DNA from: Bosea sp. 29B
GTDB taxonomy: Bacteria; Pseudomonadota; Alphaproteobacteria; Rhizobiales; Beijerinckiaceae
DNA length: 64,000 bases
Direction: 5' to 3'
Assembly: GCF_902506165.1 (NCBI RefSeq)
Contig: NZ_LR733817.1
Location: 5,113,625-5,177,624, forward strand
The notes beneath the pieces are model-generated. The model saw nothing but the letters and a program-made list of their open reading frames with translations, was not told the DNA's origin and did no database searches. Made by a program: the position numbers and the translations under genes. This document shows positions 1-8,204 of this stretch, piece by piece (within the stretch, counting starts at the first letter, position 1; every line of letters begins with the position of its first letter).

Positions 1-468
1 AGCAATTTCTTCCTGAAGGTCGTACCGGCGCAACTCACCTTCGCGGCGATTGGTAACGACTCGGCCGAGGCGCTGACCCTTCATCAGGGCGGACACGACA
101 CAGTCGCCACGCGCATCGATGAGGCGGAGGCGAGGCACCAGAGTAAGAAGCTTGGCGAGCGCGTGCGCAATCGGGTTCCGCATCCGCGCAGCGAAGAGAC
201 CTTGCGTGAGGTCCTCGAACAGCAGCAACGCGGCACCATGCCGTTCGAGCTTCTGAGCGACGAGCTGGCGGAGATCGTGCGCGAGCAGCAGCCGATCGTC
301 AGCGCCGAGCTCGAATCGAAAGGCAGTTTGCAATCGCTCGGATTCCGCCGCGTCGGCGAGGACGGCGTCGACATCTACGAGGCGCAGTTCGCCCGAGGCT
401 CCCTGCAATGCGGCATCGGCTTCGGCGGGGATGGCCGGGTCCACACGCTGTGGATGCTGCCGGCCTGA
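1..468 (+). CDS. Serine hydrolase (beta-lactamase/class C-like family), C-terminal part
   Basis: The frame is open from base 1 to a TGA at 466-468, giving 155 residues of a protein whose 5' end lies outside the window. The visible part begins with NFFLKVVPAQLTFAAI and LTLHQGGHD. This resembles the lipocalin-like C-terminal domain that follows the catalytic domain in many class C beta-lactamase-related serine hydrolases (family knowledge). A second small domain follows, with GSLQSLGFRRVGEDGVDIYE and a final GSLQCGIGFGGDGRVHTL. The catalytic SxxK and YxN motifs would be upstream and cannot be checked. The substrate is unknown; related proteins are often exported esterases or peptidases. tRNA-Val follows on the opposite strand 20 bp downstream. 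Confidence 0.6.
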   Translation, partial: SNFFLKVVPAQLTFAAIGNDSAEALTLHQGGHDTVATRIDEAEARHQSKKLGERVRNRVPHPRSEETLREVLEQQQRGTMPFELLSDELAEIVREQQPIVSAELESKGSLQSLGFRRVGEDGVDIYEAQFARGSLQCGIGFGGDGRVHTLWMLPA

Positions 469-487
469 GTCGCACGATGGGAAGGGT

Positions 488-563
<76 letters not shown>

Positions 564-917
564 TTGCCCGCCGTTTAAGGCTACGGGGCCGGCTTCGCAA
601 GCCACAGGACGCAGAGTGCGCAGCCTTTGCCCAGCGGCGAGCCTAGTGGGCGAGGCAGGTGGCGGTCTGAACGGCTCCAGGCCGCCATGCCAGAACGACG
701 CAATTGTGGAGACCGCAGCCCAGATTCGCCGTCGCTGGCCGGGCACGCCGATTGATCCGCGTGCGTCGCCTCGATCGCAGAGCTGGAAAACTGCCAGTTT
801 CAGCCTCTTTCCACGGACTTTGGAGATGATCGATATTTTGGCGGCTTCAGTGCTTGACAGTCAGGGCCGGGGGCCATAATCCCAACGCCGCCGGGGACGA
901 GTTCCTCCGCCGCCCGC
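564..917. other. Intergenic region between tRNA-Val and tRNA-Asp
   Basis: This 354-bp stretch separates the two divergently oriented tRNA genes. The open frames in it show no family features and no good ribosome binding sites, so I read them as non-coding. The only clear signal is the tRNA-Asp promoter at its right end. A weak minus-strand candidate for tRNA-Val (TTGCGA, 16 nt, TTAAAC) lies just upstream of 563. Confidence 0.6.
854..880 (+). promoter_or_regulatory. Probable sigma-70 promoter of tRNA-Asp
   Basis: A perfect -35 hexamer TTGACA (854-859) is followed after 15 bp by CATAAT (875-880). The start point would be near 887, leaving a 5' leader of about 30 nt before the mature tRNA at 918, which is normal for a processed tRNA. 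This is motif-based only. Confidence 0.55.
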
Positions 918-994
918 GCGGGCGTAGCTCAGTTGGTTAGAGTGCCGGCCTGTCACGCCGGAGGTCGCGGGTTCGAGCCCCGTCGCCCGCGCCA
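918..994 (+). tRNA. tRNA-Asp (anticodon GTC)
   Basis: The cloverleaf is complete. The acceptor GCGGGCG pairs with CGCCCGC, with discriminator G991 and encoded CCA at 992-994. The D arm has TAGCTCAGTTGGTTAGAG. The anticodon stem CCGGC/GCCGG carries loop CTGTCAC with GTC. The T arm has GGGTTCGAGCCCC. The length is 77 nt. A consensus-like promoter lies 37 bp upstream. Confidence 0.96.
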
Positions 995-1229
995 TTTTCA
1001 GCACATGATCCCAGTATGTTGAAGCTGTTGCTTCATGTCATGCTGAAGCTGTTCGGATGCAGCCTCGCATCCTCCCGCAAATTGCGCGCCCTGTCGGAAG
1101 CGGCTCCTGGTTCGGCTCCCCGTCGTGCGGCAGGACGGTCGCCAATGCCGCGCTGAGGCGGCCAGGAGAGCGATCGGTAAGGTCCGGATCGCTCAAGCCC
1201 ATGAGCTCCGGGCAGGGCCCGGCATCCGC

Positions 1230-1841
1230 TCACCAGGGCCGGCGCGGGCCGGTGTCGATATGGATCAGCCCGTTCCAGTAGACCTTGTTGCCGCCGACCT
1301 CGGGCAGGGTGCGGGCCCATTCCAGGACGGTGCGCGGCCTGACGCCGGGCACACGGAAATCCATCGCCTCGCAGCGCTTGTGGAAGGAGCCGCGCCGCGC
1401 CCGCCAGGGCGGGCGCCAGGTCGAGGTCACCTTCACCGCCCCGTATTTGTCCGAAATCTTGCCGAGAATCGCCTTCAGCACCGGCGGCAGGCAGACGATC
1501 GAGGTGCCTGGATCGGTCGAGATGCCTGGCCTGTCGGGCTTCTCGTTGGGATCGAAGGCGGGTTCCTCGGTGGTCTGCCCCGGCGCGCGCTGCGGCCATT
1601 CCGGCCCTTCGTCGTCGTCGGGCTGGGCGAGAGTGGGCGCGGGGCCCGGTGTCGTCACGACGCTGGCTTCGACCGGAGCCTGTGGAAGCACGACGACCGG
1701 CGGTGCGCCCGGCTTGACCTGCAGGTCGAGATCGAACGGACGCCCGGGCGGCAATGGCGCAAGCATCATCTGGGCCGTGGCCTCGGCGCCGAACGCCATC
1801 GCGACGGCGCAGGCGAGCGCTGTCCTCCGCATTGCGCTCAT
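1230..1841 (-). CDS. Exported M15-family (DD-carboxypeptidase-like) peptidase
   Basis: This protein has 203 residues. The N-terminus (MSAMRRTALACAVAMAFG, ending ATAQ near residue 24) is a signal peptide, so it acts in the periplasm. A low-complexity Pro/Ala stretch (about 25-105) links to the catalytic domain. There the metal-ligand pattern of the M15/DUF882 (YcbK-like) peptidases is visible: H154 and D161 in SFHKRCEAMDFR, and H194-x-D196 in HIDTGPRRPW at the very C-terminus. C117 and C157 could form a disulphide. Family knowledge suggests cleavage of peptidoglycan cross-links or stem peptides. It is transcribed away from the nuo operon. Exact substrate is unknown. Confidence 0.72.
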   Translation of the reverse strand: MSAMRRTALACAVAMAFGAEATAQMMLAPLPPGRPFDLDLQVKPGAPPVVVLPQAPVEASVVTTPGPAPTLAQPDDDEGPEWPQRAPGQTTEEPAFDPNEKPDRPGISTDPGTSIVCLPPVLKAILGKISDKYGAVKVTSTWRPPWRARRGSFHKRCEAMDFRVPGVRPRTVLEWARTLPEVGGNKVYWNGLIHIDTGPRRPW

Positions 1842-2235
1842 GCGATCCGGGATGCCGATGGCAGGGCTGCGGCCAAGAGCGCGCGATCACGATGCGTTGT
1901 TGGCCACGGCATTCCCGCAACGGTGCTCCTGACGCATCGGCGCGCTTGCCGACGAATCGTGCCGGCGCCGAAGACTTGACGTTACGTCCCCGTTTGCCAT
2001 GCTTCTGCGCGCTGCGACAACCGTCTTGCACCGGGCGCGGCCGATCACGAAAATCGGCGCCGAAACAGCCGGGAATCGTGACGCTTCCACGGGCGGCTCG
2101 CGCATATGCGGCAAAGACATGGCTACAGGCGCGTTGTGCGGCGCGGCGAACCCTTGCGTGATTCTAAAGCAGGGTCTAATCGACTGGCGAGATTGAGGGC
2201 GCCAGTCGCGGCGCCAGGTTGAAGCGGGGTGACAG
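1842..2235. other. Divergent intergenic region upstream of the M15 peptidase and nuoA
   Basis: This is 394 bp without a supported gene. It must hold the promoters for the minus-strand peptidase and the plus-strand nuo operon. I see a nuoA-proximal promoter candidate (separate entry) and a second TTGACG near 1976 with no clear -10 partner. No operator with strong dyad symmetry is evident. Confidence 0.55.
2154..2180 (+). promoter_or_regulatory. Candidate promoter of the nuo operon
   Basis: TTGCGT (2154-2159) and TCTAAT (2175-2180) are separated by 15 bp. This predicts a transcript start near 2187 and a leader of about 49 nt before the nuoA ATG at 2236. A GCGGGG ribosome-binding sequence sits just before that ATG. 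It is a motif match only, and the short spacer weakens it. Confidence 0.35.
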
Positions 2236-2616
2236 ATGCAAGCTCTTCCTGTGCAGTCCCTGCTGTCGGACTATCTGCCTCTGGTGATCTTCATTGGCCT
2301 GTCGCTGGTGATCGGCCTCGCGCTGCTGATCGCGCCTTTCGCCGTGGCTTATTCCAAGCCGGACGCCGAGAAGCTCTCGGCTTATGAATGCGGCTTCAAC
2401 GCCTTCGACGACGCACGCATGAAGTTCGATGTGCGCTTCTATCTCGTCGCCATCCTCTTCATCATCTTCGATCTCGAGGTCGCCTTCCTCTTCCCCTGGG
2501 CTGTCGCTTTCGGCGGCCTCGGCTGGGTCGGCTTCTGGTCGATGATGGTGTTCCTCGGCGTGCTGACGGTCGGCTTCGTCTACGAGTGGCGCAAGGGCGC
2601 GCTCGAGTGGGATTGA
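2236..2616 (+). CDS. nuoA: NADH-quinone oxidoreductase subunit A
   Basis: This is a 126-residue membrane subunit of complex I at the junction between the membrane arm and the quinone-binding peripheral arm. Three transmembrane helices are visible (about 13-35, 67-88 and 94-115). The family hallmark [20 protein letters not shown] sits in the loop after helix 1; its Cys is the conserved residue used to monitor the active/deactive state in mitochondrial ND3. Length is normal. It is the first gene of the operon, preceded by a GCGGGG-type ribosome binding site. Confidence 0.96.
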   Translation: MQALPVQSLLSDYLPLVIFIGLSLVIGLALLIAPFAVAYSKPDAEKLSAYECGFNAFDDARMKFDVRFYLVAILFIIFDLEVAFLFPWAVAFGGLGWVGFWSMMVFLGVLTVGFVYEWRKGALEWD

Positions 2617-2689
2617 TCGCTTTGTCGCAGAGACCTGATACGCTCCGGTCCGTGTTCTTGCATTCGACGAAACCTAAAGGTTCGAACTG

Positions 2690-3274
2690 ATGGCCATGAC
2701 AGCGATCGATCGTGGTGATCCGCTGGTTGCGCCCGCGCCGCGGGGCCTGCTCGGCCCGGACGGCAAGCCGCTCGGCGCCCGCGATCCCTACTTCGCCGAG
2801 ATCAACAACGAGCTGGCCGACAAGGGCTTCCTCGTCACGGCGAGCGACGACCTGATCAACTGGGCCCGCACCGGCTCGCTGATGTGGATGACCTTCGGTC
2901 TCGCCTGCTGCGCGGTCGAGATGATGCAGCTCTCCATGCCGCGCTACGACGTCGAGCGTTTCGGCTTCGCCCCGCGCGCCAGCCCACGGCAATCGGACGT
3001 GATGATCGTCGCCGGCACGCTGACCAACAAGATGGCTCCGGCCCTGCGCAAGGTCTACGACCAGATGCCGGAGCCGCGCTACGTCATCTCGATGGGCTCC
3101 TGCGCCAATGGCGGCGGCTATTACCACTACAGCTATTCGGTGGTGCGCGGCTGCGACCGCATCGTGCCGATCGACGTCTATGTGCCGGGCTGCCCGCCGA
3201 CCGCGGAAGCGCTGCTCTACGGCGTCTTGCTGCTGCAGAAGAAGATTCGGCGGACCGGGACGATCGAGCGGTAA
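2690..3274 (+). CDS. nuoB: NADH-quinone oxidoreductase subunit B
   Basis: This 194-residue PSST-type subunit carries cluster N2, the last Fe-S centre before quinone. The four expected ligands are present: the adjacent pair C73-C74 in [11 protein letters not shown]138 in MGSCANGG, and C168 in [11 protein letters not shown]. The N-terminal 30 residues are a variable extension typical of alphaproteobacterial and mitochondrial versions. It lies 73 bp after nuoA. It is separated from nuoC by 143 bp that hold an inverted pair of palindromic repeats, the largest gap in the first half of the operon. Confidence 0.97.
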   Translation: MAMTAIDRGDPLVAPAPRGLLGPDGKPLGARDPYFAEINNELADKGFLVTASDDLINWARTGSLMWMTFGLACCAVEMMQLSMPRYDVERFGFAPRASPRQSDVMIVAGTLTNKMAPALRKVYDQMPEPRYVISMGSCANGGGYYHYSYSVVRGCDRIVPIDVYVPGCPPTAEALLYGVLLLQKKIRRTGTIER

Positions 3275-3283
3275 GACAAGGGC

Positions 3284-3391
3284 GTCATGCTCGGGCTCGA
3301 CCCGAGCATCTCCTGACGGAGAGGCGCAGGTTGCGAAGACAGGATTGAGCTCGATCCTGCATGAGATGGTCGGGTCAAGCCCGACCATGAC
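3284..3391. repeat. Inverted pair of REP-like palindromes between nuoB and nuoC
   Basis: Two 29-nt units lie head to head 50 bp apart. The left unit (3284-3312) begins GTCATGCTCGGG and ends CCCGAGCATCTC. The right unit (3363-3391) is its reverse complement with few changes. Each unit forms a 9-bp hairpin with a 5-nt loop (3287-3309 and 3366-3388). The left unit recurs almost exactly at 29123-29151, again in an inverted pair. This is the layout of REP doublets. Its place inside an operon suggests a role in transcript processing or stability, but that is inference. Confidence 0.75.
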
Positions 3392-3417
3392 GCGGAACGG
3401 GCAACGAAGGTGAGACG

Positions 3418-4023
3418 ATGAGCGAAGCGCTCGTACAACTCGGCGAAGAGATCAAGGCGGCACTGCCCGGCGCGGTGACCGATATCGTCGTCGCCTATGA
3501 CGAGCTGACCGTGCTCGCCGAGGCGGCTTCGATCGTGCGGGTCCTCAAGACCCTTTATGACGATCAGCGCTTCCGCTTCGTCAACTTCACCGACATTGCC
3601 GGAGCCGACTATCCGCAGCGCGAGAAGCGCTTCGAGGTCGTCTACCACCTGCTCTCGCCGCGCCATAACCGGCGCATCCGCGTCAAGGTCATGGCGGATG
3701 AGGCGACCCCGGTCCCCTCCGTGATCGAGGTCTTCCCGGCCGCGAACTGGTACGAGCGCGAGGCCTACGATTTCTACGGCATCCTGTTCTCGAACCATCC
3801 GGACCTGCGCCGCATCCTCACCGATTACGGTTTCGAGGGCTATCCGCTGCGCAAGGACTTCCCGCTGACCGGCTTCGTCGAGGTCCGCTACGACGATGAG
3901 CAGAAACGCGTCGTCTACGAGCCGGTGAAGCTGAACCAGGAGTTCCGCAACTTCGACTTCCTCTCGCCCTGGGAAGGGACGGAATATGTCCTGCCGGGCG
4001 ATGAGAAGGCCAAGGCGGGCTGA
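3418..4023 (+). CDS. nuoC: NADH-quinone oxidoreductase subunit C
   Basis: This 201-residue 30-kDa-type subunit belongs to the peripheral-arm connecting module next to NuoB and NuoD. The family signature is intact near residues 112-132: [14 protein letters not shown] followed by [26 protein letters not shown] follows. Here nuoC is a separate gene, unlike the nuoCD fusion of enterobacteria, as is usual in alphaproteobacteria. It starts 27 bp after the REP pair. Confidence 0.96.
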   Translation: MSEALVQLGEEIKAALPGAVTDIVVAYDELTVLAEAASIVRVLKTLYDDQRFRFVNFTDIAGADYPQREKRFEVVYHLLSPRHNRRIRVKVMADEATPVPSVIEVFPAANWYEREAYDFYGILFSNHPDLRRILTDYGFEGYPLRKDFPLTGFVEVRYDDEQKRVVYEPVKLNQEFRNFDFLSPWEGTEYVLPGDEKAKAG

Positions 4024-4027
4024 GCGG

Positions 4028-4465
4028 ATGGGCGAAGGCCACAAACTCTCCGGCGGTTGTCTCTGCGGCTCCGTTCGCTTCACGGCGACGCTGGCCAAGC
4101 CCGAGATGGACGTCTGCCATTGTGACATGTGTCGCAAATGGAGCGGCGGCGTGCTGATGACGGTGCCTTGCGCGGACGTCGCGGTGGCCGACGAGACGCA
4201 TCTTGCCGTCTACACCTCCTCGGAATGGGGCGAGCGCATCTTCTGCCGAAACTGCGGCACCAGCCTGTTCTGGCGCCAGCGTTCGGGGCAGGGCCATGTC
4301 GCCGTGGCATTCCCGAGCCTCGACGATCCTTCCGACCTCGTCTTCGCCGAAGAGATCTTCATCGACGAGAAGCCTGACCTCTACGCCTTCGCGGGCGAGC
4401 GCCGGCGCAAGACCGGTGAGCAGGTGATCGCCGAATTCCATGCCGCCCAGGAAGGCCGGACATGA
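4028..4465 (+). CDS. GFA-family (CENP-V/GFA domain) zinc protein inside the nuo operon
   Basis: This is 145 residues. The zinc-binding cysteines of the GFA fold are visible: C11 and C13 ([10 protein letters not shown]), C30, C32 and C35 ([12 protein letters not shown]), and C73 and C76 ([10 protein letters not shown]). The founding members were described as glutathione-dependent formaldehyde-activating enzymes, but most family members have unknown substrates. I chose ATG 4028, four bases after the nuoC stop, because the domain begins right there; the frame could extend to 3986 inside nuoC. The stop overlaps the nuoD start (ATGA), so it should be translated with the nuo genes. It is not a complex I subunit in characterised systems. 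Confidence 0.85.
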   Translation: MGEGHKLSGGCLCGSVRFTATLAKPEMDVCHCDMCRKWSGGVLMTVPCADVAVADETHLAVYTSSEWGERIFCRNCGTSLFWRQRSGQGHVAVAFPSLDDPSDLVFAEEIFIDEKPDLYAFAGERRRKTGEQVIAEFHAAQEGRT

Positions 4466-5652
4466 CCGAACACAACATCCGCAATTTCTCGATCAATTTC
4501 GGCCCGCAGCATCCGGCCGCGCACGGCGTGCTGCGCCTGGTGCTGGAGCTCGACGGCGAGATCGTCGAGCGTGTCGATCCGCATATCGGCCTCTTACATC
4601 GCGGCACCGAGAAGCTGATCGAGCACAAGACCTATCTCCAGGCCGTGCCCTATTTCGACCGGCTCGACTATGTCGCGCCGATGAACCAGGAGCATGCCTT
4701 CGCGCTAGGCGTCGAGAAGCTGATGGGCGTGACCGTGCCGCGCCGCGGCCAGCTCATCCGCGTGCTCTATTCCGAGATCGGCCGCATCCTCTCGCACATC
4801 CTCAACGTCACCACGCAGGCGATGGACGTCGGCGCGCTCACCCCGCCGCTCTGGGGTTTCGAGGAGCGCGAGAAGCTGATGATCTTCTACGAGAGGGCCT
4901 GCGGCGCGCGCATGCATGCGGCCTATGTCCGGCCGGGTGGCGTCCACCAGGACCTGCCGACCTCGCTGATCCACGACATCGCCGAGTGGTGCGATCCGTT
5001 CCTCAAGGTCTGCGACGACCTCGAAGGCCTGCTCACCGACAACCGCATCTTCAAGCAGCGCAACGTCGACATCGGCGTCGTCGATCTCGAAACCTGCTGG
5101 AAATGGGGCTTCTCGGGCGTGATGGTGCGCGGCTCCGGCGCGCCCTGGGACCTGCGCAAGGCGCAGCCTTACGAGTGCTACGAGGAGATGGAATTCGACA
5201 TCCCCGTCGGCAAGAACGGCGACTGCTACGATCGCTACTGCATCCGCATGGAAGAGATGCGCCAGTCGGTCCGCATCATGAAGCAGTGCTGCGAGAAGCT
5301 GCTCTCCGCCGACGGCGGCGGACCGATCTCCTCGCTCGACGGCAAGATGGTGCCGCCCAAGCGCGGCGAGATGAAGCGCTCGATGGAAGCGCTGATCCAC
5401 CACTTCAAGCTCTACACCGAGGGCTACAAGGTGCCCGAGGGCGAGGTCTACGCCGCCGTCGAGGCGCCGAAGGGCGAATTCGGCGTCTATCTCGTCTCCG
5501 ACGGCACCAACAAGCCCTATCGCTGCAAGATCAAGGCGCCGGGCTTCGCCCATCTCCAGGCCATGGATTTCATGTGCCGCAAGCACATGCTCGCCGACGT
5601 CTCCGCGATCCTCGGCTCCCTCGATATCGTCTTTGGTGAGGTGGACCGCTGA
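4462..5652 (+). CDS. nuoD: NADH-quinone oxidoreductase subunit D
   Basis: This 396-residue 49-kDa-type subunit is related to the large subunit of [NiFe] hydrogenases and forms most of the quinone cavity with NuoB. The N-terminal loop [13 protein letters not shown] (about 14-26) and [12 protein letters not shown] contain the conserved histidines near the quinone headgroup. The C-terminus ends in the conserved [14 protein letters not shown], with the usual terminal Arg. Length is normal for the unfused form. It overlaps the upstream GFA gene by 4 bp and the downstream nuoE by 1 bp. Confidence 0.97.
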   Translation: MTEHNIRNFSINFGPQHPAAHGVLRLVLELDGEIVERVDPHIGLLHRGTEKLIEHKTYLQAVPYFDRLDYVAPMNQEHAFALGVEKLMGVTVPRRGQLIRVLYSEIGRILSHILNVTTQAMDVGALTPPLWGFEEREKLMIFYERACGARMHAAYVRPGGVHQDLPTSLIHDIAEWCDPFLKVCDDLEGLLTDNRIFKQRNVDIGVVDLETCWKWGFSGVMVRGSGAPWDLRKAQPYECYEEMEFDIPVGKNGDCYDRYCIRMEEMRQSVRIMKQCCEKLLSADGGGPISSLDGKMVPPKRGEMKRSMEALIHHFKLYTEGYKVPEGEVYAAVEAPKGEFGVYLVSDGTNKPYRCKIKAPGFAHLQAMDFMCRKHMLADVSAILGSLDIVFGEVDR

Positions 5653-6884
5653 TGTCCGTCCGTCGTCTCGCGCCCGATCACGTTCAGCCTGCCTCTTTCG
5701 CCTTCACCGCGGCGAACGAGAACTGGGCCGATCAGCAGATCGCCAAATATCCCGAAGGCCGCCAGGCCTCGGCCGTGATCCCGCTGCTCTGGAAGGCGCA
5801 GGAGCAGCATCATGGCTGGCTGCCGCGCGCCGCAATCGAGGCGGTTGCCCATAAGCTCGGCATGGCGCCGATGCGGGTGCTGGAGGTCGCGACCTTCTAC
5901 ACCATGTTCAATCTGCAGCCGGTCGGCACGCATTTCGTCCAGCTCTGCGGCACGACGCCCTGCGCGCTGCGCGGCGCCGAGGCGCTGAAGAAGGTCTGCG
6001 AGGACGTGATCGGCCCACAATCGACCGTCACCCCGGACGGCAAGCTGTCCTGGCTCGAGGTCGAGTGCCTCGGCGCCTGCTGCAACGCCCCGATGGCGCA
6101 GATCAATTTCGACTATTACGAAGACCTGAATCCTGCGAATTTCCGCAAACTGCTCGAGGATCTGCGCCACGGCCGCCCGACCAAGCCCGGCCCGCAGGTC
6201 GACCGCTCCTGCTCGGAGCCGCTCGGCGGCGGCGACACGCTGAAGGATCCGGCCCTGTACAATGGCTCGGTGATCGGCGCCGGCGACTGGCAGAAGCGCA
6301 TTAGCAGGCAGCGCGAAGAGGCCGCGATCAGGATCGCCAGCGAAAAGGCTGCGGCCGAGGCCAAGGCCAAGGCGGAAGCTGAGACGGCTGCCGCGACCGC
6401 CAAGGCTGGCCCGACCGACGTCAAGACCGCGCCGGCTCCCGAAGCCGCTGCGCCGGCGCGTCCCAAGCCGTCCGAGCCGAACCAGCCGGCGAGCGCCGCG
6501 CAGGATACCCCGTCCGCGACCAGCAAGGCGATCAAGGACACTCCGGCCAAGGCGCCGGCGGCCAAGGCTGCTCCGGCTGCCGAGCCGGCTCCCGCCGTGG
6601 CCGAGTCCAAGCCGCAACTGCTCACCGCTGCCCGCGGCGGCAAGGGCGATGATCTCGAGCTGATCTGGGGCGTCGGTCCCAAGCTCGGCAAGATGCTCAA
6701 CGAGATGGGCATCTGGCACTTCGACCAGGTTGCCGCCTGGACCCCGGCCGAGCTCGCCTGGGTCGACGCCCGGCTGACCGGATTCAAGGGCAGGGCGGTC
6801 CGTGACGACTGGATCTCGCAGGCGAAGAAGCTCGCTACCGGCTGGCGGCCGGAGAGCAAGCTCGGCGACAAGCCGGCGAACTGA
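5652..6884 (+). CDS. nuoE: NADH-quinone oxidoreductase subunit E with long C-terminal extension
   Basis: This protein has 410 residues against about 160-220 for a usual 24-kDa subunit. Residues 1-175 are the thioredoxin-like [2Fe-2S] domain, with cluster N1a ligands C99, C104, C139 and C143 (LCGTTPC, ECLGACC). Residues from about 215 to 330 are an Ala/Lys/Pro/Glu-rich, probably disordered or helical linker. Residues 333-395 look like a helix-hairpin-helix-type domain ([18 protein letters not shown], then [18 protein letters not shown]). Similar tails occur in other alphaproteobacterial proteins (family knowledge). It works in the NADH-oxidising module with NuoF and NuoG. The tail's role is unknown. 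Confidence 0.95.
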   Translation: MSVRRLAPDHVQPASFAFTAANENWADQQIAKYPEGRQASAVIPLLWKAQEQHHGWLPRAAIEAVAHKLGMAPMRVLEVATFYTMFNLQPVGTHFVQLCGTTPCALRGAEALKKVCEDVIGPQSTVTPDGKLSWLEVECLGACCNAPMAQINFDYYEDLNPANFRKLLEDLRHGRPTKPGPQVDRSCSEPLGGGDTLKDPALYNGSVIGAGDWQKRISRQREEAAIRIASEKAAAEAKAKAEAETAAATAKAGPTDVKTAPAPEAAAPARPKPSEPNQPASAAQDTPSATSKAIKDTPAKAPAAKAAPAAEPAPAVAESKPQLLTAARGGKGDDLELIWGVGPKLGKMLNEMGIWHFDQVAAWTPAELAWVDARLTGFKGRAVRDDWISQAKKLATGWRPESKLGDKPAN

Positions 6885-6895
6885 GGCGAACAACG

Positions 6896-8200
6896 ATGCT
6901 TGCTGATCGCGACCGCATCTTCACCAATCTCTACGGCCTTCACGACTTGTCGCTGAAGGGCGCCATGCAGCGTGGCGCCTGGGACGGCACCAAGTTCCTG
7001 CTCGAGCAGGGCCGCGACTGGATCATCGACGAGATGAAGAAGTCGGGCCTGCGCGGGCGCGGCGGCGCCGGCTTCCCGACCGGCCTGAAATGGTCGTTCA
7101 TGCCCAAGCAGAGCGACGGGCGCCCGCACTATCTCGTCGTCAACGCCGACGAGTCGGAGCCGGGCACCTGCAAGGATCGCGAGATCATGCGCAACGACCC
7201 GCATACGCTGGTCGAGGGCTGCCTGATCGCCTCCTTCGCCATGGGCGCGCATGCGGCCTACATCTACATCCGCGGCGAATATGTCCGCGAGCGCGAGGCG
7301 CTGCAGCGCGCTGTCGACGAGGCCTATGAGGCGAACCTCATCGGCAAGAACAACAAGCACGGCTATCCCTTTGATCTCTACGTGCATCACGGCGCCGGCG
7401 CCTATATCTGCGGCGAAGAGACGGCGCTGCTGGAGAGCCTTGAGGGCAAGAAGGGCATGCCGCGGCTGAAGCCGCCTTTCCCGGCCAATGTCGGCCTCTA
7501 TGGCTGCCCGACCACCGTCAACAACGTCGAGTCGATCGCGGTCGCGCCGACCATCCTGCGCCGTGGCGCCAGCTGGTTCTCCTCGATCGGCACGCCCAAC
7601 AATGTCGGCACCAAGCTGTTCTGCGTCTCCGGCCATGTGAACAAGCCCTGCAACGTCGAAGAGGCGATGGGCCTGACTTTCCGCGAACTGATCGATCGCC
7701 ATTGCGGCGGCATCCGCGGCGGCTGGGACAATCTGAAAGCGGTCATCCCTGGCGGTTCCTCGGTGCGAATGGTGCCGGCCGAGCAGATCATCGACACGCC
7801 GATGGACTTCGACTCGCTCTCCAAGCTGAAGTCGGGCCTCGGCACGGCGGCGGTGATCGTCATGGACAAGTCGACCGACATCATCCGCGCCATCGCCCGC
7901 ATCAGCTATTTCTACAAGCATGAGAGCTGCGGCCAGTGCACGCCTTGCCGCGAGGGCACCGGCTGGATGTGGCGCGTCGTCAACCGCATGGCGGAAGGGC
8001 GCGCCCAGAAGCGCGAGATCGACATGCTGCTCGATGTTTCCAAGCAGATCGAGGGCCACACCATCTGCGCGCTGGGCGATGCTGCCGCCTGGCCGATCCA
8101 GGGCCTGATCAACCATTTCCGTCACGAGATCGAGCAGCGCATCGACGACTATGCCGCCAATCCGCATGGCGAGCCGGTCAGGCTCATGGCGGCGGAGTGA
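6896..8200 (+). CDS. nuoF: NADH-quinone oxidoreductase subunit F
   Basis: This 434-residue 51-kDa flavoprotein oxidises NADH through FMN. The NADH/FMN motifs are [13 protein letters not shown] (54-66) and [19 protein letters not shown] (about 165-183). The N3 [4Fe-4S] ligands are C345, C348 and C351 in [11 protein letters not shown], and C391 in HTICALGD. All expected residues are there and the length is standard. It follows nuoE by 11 bp with a GGCGAA-type ribosome binding region. Confidence 0.97.
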   Translation: MLADRDRIFTNLYGLHDLSLKGAMQRGAWDGTKFLLEQGRDWIIDEMKKSGLRGRGGAGFPTGLKWSFMPKQSDGRPHYLVVNADESEPGTCKDREIMRNDPHTLVEGCLIASFAMGAHAAYIYIRGEYVREREALQRAVDEAYEANLIGKNNKHGYPFDLYVHHGAGAYICGEETALLESLEGKKGMPRLKPPFPANVGLYGCPTTVNNVESIAVAPTILRRGASWFSSIGTPNNVGTKLFCVSGHVNKPCNVEEAMGLTFRELIDRHCGGIRGGWDNLKAVIPGGSSVRMVPAEQIIDTPMDFDSLSKLKSGLGTAAVIVMDKSTDIIRAIARISYFYKHESCGQCTPCREGTGWMWRVVNRMAEGRAQKREIDMLLDVSKQIEGHTICALGDAAAWPIQGLINHFRHEIEQRIDDYAANPHGEPVRLMAAE

Positions 8201-8204
8201 GACC

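Noticed and set aside
616..879. Open frame of 87 codons between the tRNA genes
   Set aside because: It has no recognisable domain, contains the tRNA-Asp promoter at its end and has no ribosome binding site worth noting.
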